From: Xanthomonas euroxanthea
Lineage (GTDB): Bacteria > Pseudomonadota > Gammaproteobacteria > Xanthomonadales > Xanthomonadaceae
Reading direction: 5' to 3'
NCBI RefSeq assembly: GCF_900476395.1
Contig: NZ_UIHB01000010.1
Span: 105,604-169,603 of the forward strand
Length of the DNA stretch: 64,000 bases
Both the position numbers and the translations under genes were made by a program. Position 1 is the first letter of the stretch, and the number at the start of each line of letters is the position of its first letter. The notes under the pieces were generated by a model. The model worked only from the letters and a program-made list of their open reading frames with translations. It was not told the DNA's origin and did no database searches. This document shows, piece by piece, positions 49,436 to 60,170 of the stretch.

Positions 49436-51384
49436 GCGCGCGTACGCTGCTGGCCGTCATGGCAGCGCTGCTGCCGCCCCTGGCGCAGGCGGTCGATGCG
49501 CCGCTGCTGCATGCGCTGTTTCAGGAGCATGTGGTGCTGCAGCGCGATGCGCCGATCCGGGTGTGGGGCGATGCGGCCCCGGGCGCGCGCGTGCGCGTGC
49601 AACTGGATGCGCAGCAGGTGCAGGCGCGCGCAGACCGGCAGGGCCATTGGGAAGCGCGCCTGCCTGCGCACGCCGCCGGCGGCCCGTACACCTTGAGCGC
49701 ACGCACCGGCACGGGCGTGACGCAGCAGGTCAACGACGTGCTGATCGGCGATGTGTGGCTGTGCTCGGGCCAATCGAATATGGAATTGCCGGTGCATCGC
49801 ACGCTGGATTCACGCAGCGAGATCGCCGATGCCGACAACCCGCGCATCCGCATGTTCAAGGTGCCGGCGCAGTCCAGCCCGACACCGCAGCGCAGCTTCG
49901 GTGGCGCTGCCGCGTGGCAGCTCACCACGCCGGAGACGGTGAAGGAGTTTTCTGCCGCCTGCTATTACTTCGCACGTGAGTTGCAGAAGACCGTCGATGT
50001 GCCGATGGGCCTGATCAATGCTTCCTGGGGCGGCTCGCAACTGCAGGCCTGGATCGGCGAGACAGCCTTGCGCGCCGCCGGCGACGATGGCCCGGCACTG
50101 GATGTGCTGGCGCGATACGCCGTCGACCCGGTGGATGCGGCGCCGCGTTGGGCCGCGCTTTGGGAAGCCTGGTGGCAGGCGCACGGCCAGGGCGAGCCCT
50201 GGCAAGCGGACGCGCCCGGCGCCTGGCAAACCGCACCGGCGGCATTGGGCGCGTGGGACGACTGGGGCGTGCCGCAGCTGGTCGGCTTCAACGGCATGGT
50301 CTGGTACCGCACCAGCGTGGAGCTGACGCAGGCGCAGGCCGCGCAGGACGCCAGCCTGCTGCTCGGGCCGGTGGACGAGCTGGACCAGACCTGGGTCAAC
50401 GGGCGCGGCGTGGGCAGCAGCTACGGCGCCGATCAGCCGCGCCGCTACCGCTTGCCGCGCGGGCGCCTGCACGCCGGGCGCAACAGCATCGTGCTCAATG
50501 TGCTCAACACCTATCGGCGTGGCGGGTTGCTGGGCGATGCGCAATCGCGTGCGCTGCAGTTCGCCGATGGCAGCACGCTGCCGCTGGATGCACCCTGGCA
50601 GTACCGCATCGTGCCGCCGCAACTGGGCTCGCCACCGCGCGCGCCATGGTCGTCGGCGGCCGGGCTGACCACCTTGTACAACGGCATGATCGCCCCGCTC
50701 GGCCAGCTCGGCCTGCGTGGCGTGCTTTGGTACCAGGGCGAATCCAACGCCGGCGATGCCGCGCATTACCCGGCCTTGCTCACCGCATGGCAGCGCGACT
50801 GGCGGCAGCGCTTCGGTGCGCAATTGCCGCTGCTGATCGTGCAACTGGCCAACTATGGCGCGCCGCCCACCCAGCCGGTGGAGAGCGGCTGGGCGCAGCT
50901 GCGCGAGGCACAGCGCCGCTTCGTCGCCGACGATGCGCACGCGGGCCTGGCGGTGACGATCGACATCGGCGACCGCTACGACATCCACCCGGCCAACAAG
51001 CAGGAACTGGGCCGGCGCCTGGCGCGCGCGGCGCGGCAGGTGGCGTATGGGCAGGCGCTTGCGCCCTCCGGCCCGGTACCGCGCAGCGCGCAACGCGCAG
51101 GCGACGGCGTGCGCATCGCCTTCGATGCCGTGGACACCACGTTGCTGAGTTATGGCAACGATGCACCGATCGGTTTCGAGGTCTGTGCCGCCGCCCCCGA
51201 CACCTGTCGTTATGCCGTCGCCACCGTGCACGACCACGCCATCGCTCTGCGCATTCCTCCCGGCCTGGACCCCACGCGCGTGCGCTACTGCTGGGCCGAA
51301 AGCCCGGTCTGCACGCTGTACGACCGCAGCGGCCTGCCGGCCGGCCCGTTCGAACTTCCCATCACTGCCGCCACTTCTCCCTGA
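49432..51384 (+). CDS. SGNH-type sialate/acetyl-xylan O-acetylesterase
   Basis: A 650-residue exported esterase of the sialate O-acetylesterase family. The signal peptide covers about residues 1-20. The nucleophile is Ser115 in [13 protein letters not shown], and the Gly/Asn blocks are [15 protein letters not shown] and [20 protein letters not shown]. The Asp/His of the triad lie in [21 protein letters not shown] jelly-roll insert occupies the middle (about 260-400). In this operon it most likely removes acetyl groups from acetylated (glucurono)xylan oligomers. The ATG overlaps the upstream stop by four bases (ATGA). Confidence 0.88.
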   Translation: MSARTLLAVMAALLPPLAQAVDAPLLHALFQEHVVLQRDAPIRVWGDAAPGARVRVQLDAQQVQARADRQGHWEARLPAHAAGGPYTLSARTGTGVTQQVNDVLIGDVWLCSGQSNMELPVHRTLDSRSEIADADNPRIRMFKVPAQSSPTPQRSFGGAAAWQLTTPETVKEFSAACYYFARELQKTVDVPMGLINASWGGSQLQAWIGETALRAAGDDGPALDVLARYAVDPVDAAPRWAALWEAWWQAHGQGEPWQADAPGAWQTAPAALGAWDDWGVPQLVGFNGMVWYRTSVELTQAQAAQDASLLLGPVDELDQTWVNGRGVGSSYGADQPRRYRLPRGRLHAGRNSIVLNVLNTYRRGGLLGDAQSRALQFADGSTLPLDAPWQYRIVPPQLGSPPRAPWSSAAGLTTLYNGMIAPLGQLGLRGVLWYQGESNAGDAAHYPALLTAWQRDWRQRFGAQLPLLIVQLANYGAPPTQPVESGWAQLREAQRRFVADDAHAGLAVTIDIGDRYDIHPANKQELGRRLARAARQVAYGQALAPSGPVPRSAQRAGDGVRIAFDAVDTTLLSYGNDAPIGFEVCAAAPDTCRYAVATVHDHAIALRIPPGLDPTRVRYCWAESPVCTLYDRSGLPAGPFELPITAATSP

Positions 51385-51395
51385 GCGAGACCACG

Positions 51396-52655
51396 ATGTC
51401 ACAGACTCCTGACTCCCCTGCTCCGCTGCAAGGCTCGGCCCGCGATCGCGAGATCGTCGAGGCGCGCGTCATCGTCACCTGCCCCGGGCGCAACTTCGTC
51501 ACCTTGAAGATCCGCACCCGCTCGGGCATCACCGGGCTGGGCGATGCCACGCTCAACGGCCGTGAGCTGGCGGTGGCAGCGTACCTGCAGGAACACCTGG
51601 TGCCGAACCTGATCGGCCGCGATGCCGGCCGCATCGAGGACATCTGGCAGTTCTTCTATCGCGGCGCGTACTGGCGGCGCGGCCCGGTGACGATGAGCGC
51701 CATCGCCGCGGTGGACGTGGCGCTGTGGGACATTCTGGGCAAGATGGCCGGCCTGCCGTTGTATCAGCTGCTGGGCGGGCGCTCGCGCGAGGGCGCGCTG
51801 GTGTACGGCCATGCCAATGGCCGCGACATCGCCGAAACCAGCGATGAGGTGGGCCGCTTTCGCGAGCGGGGTTTCATCGCGATCCGCGCGCAGTGCGGCG
51901 TGCCCGGCATCAAGAAGACCTATGGCATTTCCAGCGGCGGCAAGCCGTACGAGCCGGCCGAAAGCGAACTGCCCACCGAAACGGTGTGGTCCACGCCGCG
52001 CTACCTGGGCGTGGTGCCGCAGTTGTTCGAGCAGCTGCGCGCCGACCACGGCGATGAGATCGAGTTGCTGCACGATGCCCACCACCGGCTCACCCCGATC
52101 GAAGCCGCGCGCCTGGGCCGCGACCTGGAGCCGTACCGGCTGTTCTGGCTGGAAGATGCCACGCCGGCGGAAAACCAGCGCGCGTTCGAGATCATTCGCC
52201 AGCACACGGTGACGCCGCTGGCGGTGGGCGAGGTGTTCAACTCGCTCTGGGATTGCAAGCACCTGATCGAGCAGCAGTTGATCGACTACATCCGCACCAC
52301 CATCGTCCACGCCGGCGGCATCACCCACGTGCGCCGGCTGGCCGACTTCGCCGCGCTGCATCAGGTGCGCACCGGCTTCCACGGCGCCACCGATCTGTCG
52401 CCGGTGTGCATGGGCGCGGCCCTGCACTTCGACACCTGGGTGCCCAACTTCGGCATCCAGGAATACATGTTCCATTCCGACGAGGCCAATGCGGTATTCC
52501 CGCACGATTACGTGTTCCGCGATGGACGCCTGCATTGCGGCGAAACACCCGGGCATGGCGTGGACATCGACGAAACCCTGGCCGCTAAGTACCCTTACGT
52601 GCCCAAGCAGTTGCCGGTGGCGCGGCTGGAAGACGGCGCGATGTGGGACTGGTGA
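51396..52655 (+). CDS. manD: D-mannonate dehydratase (enolase superfamily, ManD)
   Basis: A 419-residue cytoplasmic enzyme dehydrating D-mannonate to 2-keto-3-deoxygluconate, replacing the unrelated UxuA type. It has the N-terminal lid domain and a TIM barrel. Metal ligands lie in [19 protein letters not shown] and [10 protein letters not shown]. The loop [16 protein letters not shown] is typical of ManD, and the sequence ends with an Asp-Trp tail. It lies eleven bases after the esterase stop. It supplies the dehydratase step for glucuronic acid released by the GH67 enzyme, with uxuB downstream. Confidence 0.9.
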   Translation: MSQTPDSPAPLQGSARDREIVEARVIVTCPGRNFVTLKIRTRSGITGLGDATLNGRELAVAAYLQEHLVPNLIGRDAGRIEDIWQFFYRGAYWRRGPVTMSAIAAVDVALWDILGKMAGLPLYQLLGGRSREGALVYGHANGRDIAETSDEVGRFRERGFIAIRAQCGVPGIKKTYGISSGGKPYEPAESELPTETVWSTPRYLGVVPQLFEQLRADHGDEIELLHDAHHRLTPIEAARLGRDLEPYRLFWLEDATPAENQRAFEIIRQHTVTPLAVGEVFNSLWDCKHLIEQQLIDYIRTTIVHAGGITHVRRLADFAALHQVRTGFHGATDLSPVCMGAALHFDTWVPNFGIQEYMFHSDEANAVFPHDYVFRDGRLHCGETPGHGVDIDETLAAKYPYVPKQLPVARLEDGAMWDW

Positions 52656-54472
52656 TGCGGTCTAGCGCGGTGCGTCCAGGCGCCCCCCATACAACGCCCT
52701 TGCGGCAGCCAAGCGGGCCTGTCCGGCATGCGGAGCCGGCGTCGAGCCTGCGGCGTCTGCGCGCCGCCTGCGTTGCTCTGATGCTGGCTCGCCACGTGGT
52801 GTTGAGCGCTGTCATCGCAGTGCTCGCGCCCACGACCGTGCAGGCGCAAGCGCAGGCCGATGTCGCTTTCGATTGGTTCGACTATCGTGGCGACGATACG
52901 GTGTTCACCAAACCGCTGCCGGCCGGTCATTACCGCAATCCGGTGCTGGCCGGGTTCTATCCGGACCCCAGCGTGACGCGCGTAGGCGAGCGCTATTACC
53001 TGGTCAATTCCACGTTTGCGTATTTCCCGGCGATTCCGGTGTTCGAAAGTACCGATCTTGTGCACTGGACGCAGATCGGCAATGTGGTCGAACGCCGCGA
53101 GCAGCTCGACTACGACGGGCTGGGCGTGTCGCGCGGCATGTTCGCTGCCAGCATCCGTCATCATGCCGGACGTTTCTATGTCGTAGGTACATCGGTCGAT
53201 AGCGGCGGCAATTTCATCGCCAGTGCCAGCAATCCCGCAGGTCCATGGTCGCCACTGACGTGGTTGCCGGGCATCGATGGCATCGACCCGTCGCTGTTCT
53301 TCGACACCGACGGCAGCGCGTATCTACTCAACAACGGCCCGCCGCAAGGCACGCCGTTGTACGACGGCCATCGCGCGATCTGGATGCAGCGTTTCGACAT
53401 CGCCAGCAATCAACCGGTCGGCCCACGCAAGGTGTTGCTCAACGGTGGCGTGGAGCTGGCCAGCAAGCCGATCTGGATCGAAGGCCCGCATCTGTATCAA
53501 CGCGACGGTTGGTATTACCTCTCGTGTGCCGAAGGCGGCACCGGGCCGCAGCATTCGCAGGTGGTGCTGCGCAGCCGCAACGTGTGGGGGCCGTTCGAGG
53601 CCTCGCCGCACAACCCGATCCTGACTCAGCGCGACCTTCCGGCCGAGCGCGCGCATCCGATCAGCAATGCCGGGCATGTGGATCTGGTGGACACACCGGA
53701 CGGGCAATGGTGGGCGGTGTTCCTGGCCAGCCGCCCGTATGCGGGCGAGCGCTACAACACCGGGCGCGAAACCTTCCTGCTGCCGGTGCACTGGCGTGAT
53801 GGTTGGCCGTCGATCCTGCCGGCCGGCGAGCCGATTCCGTATCACGCACAGAGCCCGCGCGGCGGCAAGACACCGGCCGATCAAGCCCCGTTGTCGGGCA
53901 ACTTCACCTGGCGCGACGACTTCGCCGGCACCTCATTACAGCGCGAATGGCTTTATTTACGTGTGCCCAAACATGAAGTGGCCAACCTGCGCACGCGCGC
54001 CGGTTGGGTGACGCTGCATGCCAATGCACACGGCCTGGACAGCACCGCCACACCCGCCTTCCTCGCACGTCGCCAGCAGCACACGCGCTTTACCGCAAGC
54101 ACGGCCTTGGCGGTACCCACGCAGGCCGGCATCAGCGCAGGGCTTGCTGCCTTTCAGAATTCCAACGCGTGGTATGCGCTGGGCGTGCGACGCAACGGCG
54201 ATGCGCTGGACGTCTTCCTCGACAAGCGCGAGGGCGCAACAACCACCACGCTCGCACGCACACGCATCCCCGCAACCGCACAGTTGCGCCTGCAGATCAG
54301 CGGCGACGGTGGGGCGTACAGCTTCGCCTTCGATGCCGATGGGCGCGGCTGGCAATCGCTACGCCGCAACGACGATGCAGGCATGCTCAGCACCACACAG
54401 GCCGGCGGTTTCGTCGGCAGCATGATCGGGCCGTTTGCCCAGCTGGAACCGCACCGCACCCAGGAGGACTGA
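52655..54472 (+). CDS. GH43 beta-xylosidase / arabinofuranosidase, exported
   Basis: A 605-residue enzyme. The five-blade GH43 propeller shows the three acidic residues in AGFYPDPSVTRVGERYYLVN (general base Asp), GIDPSLFFDTDGSAY (Asp) and KPIWIEGPHLYQRDGWYYLS (acid Glu). It is followed by a C-terminal beta-sandwich (from about residue 410). The ATG at 52655 overlaps the previous stop (TGATG). It leaves a long basic N-region before the signal sequence (LARHVVLSAVIAVLAPTTVQ); ATG at 52781 would give a more typical signal peptide and 563 residues. It acts on xylo-oligosaccharides in the periplasm, co-transcribed with the GH67 and GH3 genes. Confidence 0.9.
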   Translation: MRSSAVRPGAPHTTPLRQPSGPVRHAEPASSLRRLRAACVALMLARHVVLSAVIAVLAPTTVQAQAQADVAFDWFDYRGDDTVFTKPLPAGHYRNPVLAGFYPDPSVTRVGERYYLVNSTFAYFPAIPVFESTDLVHWTQIGNVVERREQLDYDGLGVSRGMFAASIRHHAGRFYVVGTSVDSGGNFIASASNPAGPWSPLTWLPGIDGIDPSLFFDTDGSAYLLNNGPPQGTPLYDGHRAIWMQRFDIASNQPVGPRKVLLNGGVELASKPIWIEGPHLYQRDGWYYLSCAEGGTGPQHSQVVLRSRNVWGPFEASPHNPILTQRDLPAERAHPISNAGHVDLVDTPDGQWWAVFLASRPYAGERYNTGRETFLLPVHWRDGWPSILPAGEPIPYHAQSPRGGKTPADQAPLSGNFTWRDDFAGTSLQREWLYLRVPKHEVANLRTRAGWVTLHANAHGLDSTATPAFLARRQQHTRFTASTALAVPTQAGISAGLAAFQNSNAWYALGVRRNGDALDVFLDKREGATTTTLARTRIPATAQLRLQISGDGGAYSFAFDADGRGWQSLRRNDDAGMLSTTQAGGFVGSMIGPFAQLEPHRTQED

Positions 54473-54474
54473 CC

Positions 54475-57162
54475 ATGCATTCGCACCCCGCCCACCGCGC
54501 CACCACCCCGAGTCGCCCACCTGCGCGCGGCTTACTGCTGGCGATGGCGCTTGCCGCCACCGCCACGCAGGCCGCAACGCCGCCGCCATACCTGGATACC
54601 CAGCGCCCGTTCGATGTACGCGCGGCCGACCTGGTGGCGCGCATGACGCTGGAGGAAAAGGCCGCGCAGATGCAGAACGCCACCCCGGCGATCCCGCGCC
54701 TGCAGGTGCCCGAATACGATTGGTGGAACGAGGCGCTGCACGGCGTGGCGCGTGCCGGCGGCGCCACCGTGTTTCCGCAGGCGATCGGCCTGGCGGCCAC
54801 CTTCGATACGCCGTTGATGGCCGAGGTGGCCATCGCCATCGGCGACGAGGCACGCGCCAAGCATCACGCGTTCCTGGCACGCGGCGAGCACAAGCGTTAC
54901 CAGGGGCTCACCTTCTGGTCGCCCAACATCAACATCTTCCGCGACCCGCGCTGGGGTCGCGGGCAGGAAACCTACGGCGAAGACCCGTTCCTGACCGCGC
55001 GCATGGGCGTGACCTTCGTGCTGGGCCTGCAGGCCCAGCAGGGCCCGTACCGCAAGCTCGATGCCACTGCCAAGCACTTTGCGGTGCACAGCGGCCCGGA
55101 GGCGGACCGCCATCACTTCGACGTGCATCCCAGCGAACGCGATCTGTATGAGACCTACCTGCCCGCCTTCCAGGCCCTGGTGCAGGAAGGCAAGGTCGCC
55201 GCGGTGATGGGCGCCTACAACCGCGTCAACGGCGAATCCGCCTCGGCCAGCACGCGGCTGGAAGGCATCCTGCGCCGCGACTGGGGCTTCGATGGCTATA
55301 TCGTCAGCGACTGCGCCGCCATCCGCGACATCTGGCAGAACCACAAGATCGTGCCCACGCCCGAGGCCGCCTCCGCGCTCGGCGTCAAGCACGGCACAGA
55401 CCTGGATTGTGGCGACACCTATGCTGCGTTGCCGGCGGCGGTGCGTGCGGGCCTGATCGACGAAGCCAGCATCGACACCGCGCTCAAGCGGCTGATGACC
55501 ACGCGCATGCGGCTGGGCATGTTCGACCCGCCGGCCAAGGTGCCGTGGGCGCAGATTCCGCCCTCGGCCAATCAATCGCCGCAGCACGATGCACTGGCGC
55601 GCCGCATCGCGCGCAAATCGCTGGTGTTGCTGAAGAACGATGGCCTGCTGCCGCTCAAACCCACGCTCAAGCGCATCGCCGTGATCGGGCCCACCGCCGA
55701 CGACCCGATGTCGCTGCTGGGCAATTACTACGGCACCCCGGCTGCGCCGGTCACCATCCTGCAGGGCATCCGCGAGGCCGCGCCGCAGGCGCAGGTGGTC
55801 TACGCACGCGGCAGCGACCTGGTGGAAGGACGCGAAGACCCCAACGCCGCCGCACCGATCGACACGCGCTATCTGCGCCCGTCGCCAGATGCCAAACAGA
55901 ACGGCCTCACCGGCGAGTACTTCCGTGGACGTGCGTTGGCCGGCCAGCCGGTGCTGACCCGCATCGACCCGCGCATCGCCTTCCGCTGGGACCGCAATGC
56001 ACCTACCGATGATGCAGTGGGCCGCGGTGAACTGCAGGCCGAGCGTGCGCTGGCCAAGGACGACTTCAGCGTCCGTTGGCATGGCCAGCTGCTGCCGCCG
56101 GTGTCGGGCAGCTACGAGCTGCAGATCGCCGCCGACGATGGCGTGCGTCTGTATCTGGACGGCAAGCTGCTGATCGATCAATGGAGCGACGCGCCGCGCA
56201 TGCGCGGCGGCAATGCCAGCGTCGCACTGGAAGGCGGCAAGGCCTACGACCTGCGTGTGGAGTATTACGAGGCCACCCGCGATGCCGGCGTGCGCCTGGC
56301 CTGGCGCATGCCCGGCGCCAAGCCGCCGCTGCAGGAGGCGGTGGACGCCGCACGCAATGCCGAGGTGGTGGTGTTCGTGGGCGGGCTCACCGGCGATGTC
56401 GAAGGCGAGGAGATGGACGTCAACTATCCCGGCTTTGCCGGCGGCGACCGCACCGACACTCGCCTGCCCAAACCACAGCGCGAGTTGCTGCAGGCGCTGC
56501 AGGCCACCGGCACGCCGGTGGTGGCGGTGCTGACCACCGGCTCGGCACTGGCCATCGACTGGGCGCAGCAGCATGTGCCCGCCATCCTGCTGGCCTGGTA
56601 CCCCGGCCAACGCGGCGGCAGCGCGGTGGGCGATGTGCTGTTCGGCCAGGCCAGCCCCGGCGGCCGTTTGCCGATCACCTTCTACCGCGAAGACGAGCGC
56701 CTGCCCGCCTTCGACGATTACGCCATGCGCGGCCGCACCTATCGCTACTTTGCCGGCAAGCCGCTGTACCCGTTCGGCCATGGGCTGGCGTACACGCAGT
56801 TCGCCTATTCGGATCTGCAGCTGGATCGCAACACCGTGGCCGCCGATGGCTCACTCACGGCCACGGTCATGCTGAAGAACACCGGCCAACGCGCCGGCGA
56901 TGAAGTGGTGCAGCTCTACCTGCATCCGCTCACGCCGCAACGCGAACGCGCCAACAAGGAACTGCACGGCTTCCAGCGCATCACCCTGCAGCCGGGCGAA
57001 CAACGCCAGCTGCGCTTCACCATCAAGGCACAAGACGCCCTGCGCATCTACGACGAGCAGCGCAAGGCCTACGCGGTGGACCCAGGCGCCTACGAGGTGC
57101 AGATCGGCGCCTCCAGCGCCGATATCCGCAGCAGGCAACGCTTCACCGTCACCGACAAGTAG
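54475..57162 (+). CDS. GH3 beta-xylosidase/beta-glucosidase with PA14 insert, exported
   Basis: An 895-residue enzyme. The signal peptide (LLLAMALAATATQA) precedes the GH3 N-terminal barrel (YDWWNEALHGVARAG, NINIFRDPRWGRGQETYGED, nucleophile Asp279 in FDGYIVSDCAA). The second domain is split by a PA14 carbohydrate-binding insert (about residues 476-625: GLTGEYFRGRALAGQPVLTR, ADDGVRLYLDGKLLIDQW), and the fibronectin-like end is FQRITLQPGEQRQLRFTIKA. EALHG and the SDC elbow are usual in GH3 xylosidases. AGGAGG lies seven bases before the ATG. It is last in the glucuronidase operon. Confidence 0.93.
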   Translation: MHSHPAHRATTPSRPPARGLLLAMALAATATQAATPPPYLDTQRPFDVRAADLVARMTLEEKAAQMQNATPAIPRLQVPEYDWWNEALHGVARAGGATVFPQAIGLAATFDTPLMAEVAIAIGDEARAKHHAFLARGEHKRYQGLTFWSPNINIFRDPRWGRGQETYGEDPFLTARMGVTFVLGLQAQQGPYRKLDATAKHFAVHSGPEADRHHFDVHPSERDLYETYLPAFQALVQEGKVAAVMGAYNRVNGESASASTRLEGILRRDWGFDGYIVSDCAAIRDIWQNHKIVPTPEAASALGVKHGTDLDCGDTYAALPAAVRAGLIDEASIDTALKRLMTTRMRLGMFDPPAKVPWAQIPPSANQSPQHDALARRIARKSLVLLKNDGLLPLKPTLKRIAVIGPTADDPMSLLGNYYGTPAAPVTILQGIREAAPQAQVVYARGSDLVEGREDPNAAAPIDTRYLRPSPDAKQNGLTGEYFRGRALAGQPVLTRIDPRIAFRWDRNAPTDDAVGRGELQAERALAKDDFSVRWHGQLLPPVSGSYELQIAADDGVRLYLDGKLLIDQWSDAPRMRGGNASVALEGGKAYDLRVEYYEATRDAGVRLAWRMPGAKPPLQEAVDAARNAEVVVFVGGLTGDVEGEEMDVNYPGFAGGDRTDTRLPKPQRELLQALQATGTPVVAVLTTGSALAIDWAQQHVPAILLAWYPGQRGGSAVGDVLFGQASPGGRLPITFYREDERLPAFDDYAMRGRTYRYFAGKPLYPFGHGLAYTQFAYSDLQLDRNTVAADGSLTATVMLKNTGQRAGDEVVQLYLHPLTPQRERANKELHGFQRITLQPGEQRQLRFTIKAQDALRIYDEQRKAYAVDPGAYEVQIGASSADIRSRQRFTVTDK

Positions 57163-57228
57163 CGCCCTTCGAAGCCCCTCGCTCTGCGGACGTGGGCAAA
57201 GAAACCCTCCGGCCGCGATTGCCCTAAG

Positions 57229-57263
57229 CCCCTCTCCCCTCGGCAGAGGGGTTGGGGTGAGGG
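57229..57263. repeat. GGGGAGAGGGG-type hairpin element
   Basis: CCCCTCTCCCCTC then CAGAGGGGTTGGGGTGAGGG: a shorter variant of the intergenic palindromes, between the GH3 gene stop and uxuB. It could be a 3' end for the glucuronidase operon. Confidence 0.6.
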
Positions 57264-57311
57264 TACGGCGCAGGCGACTCCACCACACATCCCTAATACG
57301 CAGACACCACG

Positions 57312-58772
57312 ATGCAAGCCCCACGTCTTTCGCTCGACACCCTTGCCACCCTGCCGCCAGTAGTTTTAACGCCCGCTTATGGCACAGCTGCAACCACCAT
57401 CGGCATCGTCCATCTAGGCGCAGGCGCCTTCCACCGCGCCCACCAAGCCGTCTACATCGATGACCTGCTCGCAGACGATCCCAGCTGGGCCATCTGCGCC
57501 GTCTCCCTGCACAGCCCAAGCGTGCGCGACGCGCTGCGCCCACAGGACGGCCTGTACACCCTCGCCCTGCTCGACGAGCACCCGCAACTGCGCATCATCG
57601 GCGCCATCCGCGAGGTGCTGTGCGCCGCTGACGAACAGGCCGCCGTGCTCGCGCGCCTGGCCGATCCCGCCGTGCGGCTGGTCACCCTCACCATCACCGA
57701 AAAAGGCTACTGCCTGGCTGGCGACACGCTCGACCTTACGCACCCCGACATCGCGCACGACATCGCCCACCCCGGCACACCGCGCAGCGCCATCGGCTAT
57801 CTCGTCGCCGGCCTGCACCAGCGCAGGCAGCAGGGTATTGCGCCGTTCACCGTGCTCAGCTGCGACAACCTGCCCGACAACGGCAGCCTGCTGCGCCGCG
57901 CGGTGTTGCGGCTCGCCCAGCAACACGATCCAGCGCTTGCGGCGTGGATCGACCAGCACGCCACTTTCCCACGGTCGATGGTCGACAGCATCACCCCCGC
58001 CAGCGACGACGCGCTGCGCGCGCAAGTACAAGCGCAAACCGGCCTGCGCGACGCCTGGCCGATCCAACGCGAGCGCTACAGCCAGTGGGTGATCGAAGAC
58101 CGCTTCTGCAACGGCCGCCCCGCGTTCGAGCGGGCGAGCGTGATCCTCAGCGACGACATCGCCGGCTATGCACGCGCCAAGCTGCGCCTGCTCAACGGTC
58201 CGCACTCCGCACTTGCTTATCTCGGCAGCCTGCTCGAATTGGAAACCGTCGCCGATGCCATGCGCCACCGGCCACTGGCCGCCTTCGTCGAAACCCTGAT
58301 GCGCGAAGACATCGCCCCCACTCTACAACCCATGCAAGGCTTCGATGCGCAGCAGTACGTCGACGCCATCCTGGCCCGCTTCGGCAACCCCGCCATCCGC
58401 CACCTGCTCGCCCAGATCGCCTGGGACGGCTCGCAGAAGATCCCGGTACGCCTGCTCGGCGTCATCGGCGATGCACTGGCTGCTGGGCGGCGGATCGACC
58501 GGCTCTGCATTCCGGTAGCGGCCTGGCTGCAGTTCGTGTGCAGGCAGGCTGGTCATGGAGCGGCCCTGGTCGACCCGCTGAGCGAAGAGCTAAGCGACAT
58601 CGGCCGCTCGGCCACCGGCGATGCCGCCCATGACATCGCGGCATTCCTCACCGTGGATGCGGTATTCGCGTCGCTTTCCGGCGATGTGCGTTTTGTGAAG
58701 GCGCTAGAACATTCATACGCAGCGCTGTCTCCCGGCAGTCCGGCACACGTGCAAAATGCCCTAATGGAATAG
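57312..58772 (+). CDS. uxuB: D-mannonate oxidoreductase / fructuronate reductase
   Basis: A 486-residue enzyme of the long-chain mannitol dehydrogenase family that reduces D-fructuronate to D-mannonate with NADH. The N-terminal Rossmann motif is IGIVHLGAGAFHRAHQAVY; family blocks include TLTITEKGYCLAG, TVLSCDNLPDNGSLLRR and the catalytic FPRSMVDSITPASDD. KIPVRLLGVIGDALAAGRRI is near the C-terminus. It lies 149 bases downstream of the GH3 gene behind a hairpin element, so it may have its own promoter. It completes the hexuronate branch with ManD. A GCCCTA/TAGGGC mini-hairpin overlaps its stop. Confidence 0.94.
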   Translation: MQAPRLSLDTLATLPPVVLTPAYGTAATTIGIVHLGAGAFHRAHQAVYIDDLLADDPSWAICAVSLHSPSVRDALRPQDGLYTLALLDEHPQLRIIGAIREVLCAADEQAAVLARLADPAVRLVTLTITEKGYCLAGDTLDLTHPDIAHDIAHPGTPRSAIGYLVAGLHQRRQQGIAPFTVLSCDNLPDNGSLLRRAVLRLAQQHDPALAAWIDQHATFPRSMVDSITPASDDALRAQVQAQTGLRDAWPIQRERYSQWVIEDRFCNGRPAFERASVILSDDIAGYARAKLRLLNGPHSALAYLGSLLELETVADAMRHRPLAAFVETLMREDIAPTLQPMQGFDAQQYVDAILARFGNPAIRHLLAQIAWDGSQKIPVRLLGVIGDALAAGRRIDRLCIPVAAWLQFVCRQAGHGAALVDPLSEELSDIGRSATGDAAHDIAAFLTVDAVFASLSGDVRFVKALEHSYAALSPGSPAHVQNALME

Positions 58773-58974
58773 GGCTGAAATTCCTCATTTCAGAAGCCAA
58801 TCCGGCCCGGGGAATAAGTTTTTTGGCAGGCCTGACTTTGTCCTGCGCATGACGTTGCTACTCCAGCTCGATAAAACGAGCTGATCCATAAGCCGGACAA
58901 AATTCGCTGTAACTGCGTCACCCGTTGCCTTTGCTGTGGTAGAAATTGCCAAATTGGGGAAAGGAGCAACGTGG
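58773..58974. promoter_or_regulatory. upstream region of the HsdR_N-type gene
   Basis: About 200 bases with lower GC than the flanks. CTCGATAAAACGAGC (GCTCGTTTTATCGAG in reverse), a CTCG/CGAG inverted repeat, lies near 58868. It probably contains the promoter. AAGGAG precedes the ATG. No gene is evident. Confidence 0.4.
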
Positions 58975-60078
58975 ATGGATTTCATTGATCAACTGCGCGT
59001 ACTTGCGACGCGCATTAGTACAACGCGGGCACTGATTCAGACGGAGGAAGCCACCAAGAATGCGATGGTGATGCCGCTAATCCAGATTCTGGGATACAAC
59101 GTCTTCGATCCACTCGAAGTCACGCCAGAAATTGTGGCCGATGTGGGAACCAAGAAAGGCGAGAAGGTTGATTACGCGATACTTCGCGATGGCAAACCGA
59201 TCATTCTTTTCGAATGCAAGAAGGCAGGCGCTGAGCTGAGCATCAACCATGCCAGTCAACTTTTTCGCTACTTCCACGTCACTGCTGCCCGGTTCGGGGT
59301 TCTCACCAACGGCTTGGTCTATCGGTTCTTTACCGATCTTGAGCAACCCAACAAGATGGATGAGAAACCGTTCTTCGAGTTCAACGTCTTGGACTTCAAG
59401 GAACGCGACGTCGAAGAATTGAAGAAGTTTGCCAAGACGGCGTTCGATCTGGATACGATCCTGACGACTGCCAATGAGTTGAAGTACACGCGCGCCATCC
59501 AAACCAAACTGACGGAGTGGATGCATCAACCGACCGAAGAGTTCGTCAAACTGGTTTCAGCAGACCTTGTCGGAGCTCGGCGTTTTACGCCGGCGATCCG
59601 CGATCAGTTCACATCGATCACGCGTCGCGCCTTCGATCAGCTGGTTAGCGAGCGGATCAATGAACGGCTTAAAGGCGCCATGGCTCCTGAGGCAATCTCC
59701 ATCAGCGATCACGCTGGGAGTGTCATTGCAGAGCAACCGGCCGTCGCGACACCGCCATTGCTGGCTGATCCTTTGATCGTCACCACTCCGGAAGAAATCG
59801 AAGGGTTTCACATCGTTCGGGCCATTGTGCGCGAAGTGATTCCTGGCAAGCGGGTCTTCATGCGGGATGCCCAAAGCTACTGCGCAGTGCTACTCGACGA
59901 CAACAACAGAAAACCGATCTGCAGGCTGCGCTTCAACAATCTTCAACGGCTTCGACTTGGTGTCTTCAATCAGGAAAAGGAAGAAGAACAACTCGACCTC
60001 GGCTCGATCGACGACATCTACAGCTTTGCAGACAAGATCAAGGCCACTGTCGCATCCTACCTGCCTCAGGAAGCTTGA
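58975..60078 (+). CDS. HsdR_N-type restriction endonuclease-like protein, orphan
   Basis: A 367-residue protein with a type I restriction enzyme R N-terminal nuclease domain. It opens with EEATKNAMVMPLIQILGYNV. The PD-(D/E)xK core is VDYAILRDGKPIILFECKKA (Asp ... Glu-x-Lys), followed by FGVLTNGLVYRFFTDL. The C-terminal third (from about residue 270) has a separate beta-rich domain. There is no helicase and no HsdM or HsdS gene nearby, so it is not a complete type I system. GC is clearly below the neighbours, suggesting transfer. AGGAG lies eight bases before the ATG at 58975; the frame opens at a GTG 39 bases earlier. Defence or nucleic-acid processing is an inference. Confidence 0.85.
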   Translation: MDFIDQLRVLATRISTTRALIQTEEATKNAMVMPLIQILGYNVFDPLEVTPEIVADVGTKKGEKVDYAILRDGKPIILFECKKAGAELSINHASQLFRYFHVTAARFGVLTNGLVYRFFTDLEQPNKMDEKPFFEFNVLDFKERDVEELKKFAKTAFDLDTILTTANELKYTRAIQTKLTEWMHQPTEEFVKLVSADLVGARRFTPAIRDQFTSITRRAFDQLVSERINERLKGAMAPEAISISDHAGSVIAEQPAVATPPLLADPLIVTTPEEIEGFHIVRAIVREVIPGKRVFMRDAQSYCAVLLDDNNRKPICRLRFNNLQRLRLGVFNQEKEEEQLDLGSIDDIYSFADKIKATVASYLPQEA

Positions 60079-60170
60079 TCAGGGGTTCGTGGAGGCTGGT
60101 TGATGCAGCCAATCAACCAGCTTCACTCCTGCTTACCCGAGTTAATCAGGCTGGCCGGTGGACGGAAGGT

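Noticed and set aside
58785..58985. 66-codon minus-strand frame between uxuB and the HsdR_N-type gene
   Set aside because: Lies over the promoter and ribosome site of the neighbour; no family resemblance or start signal.
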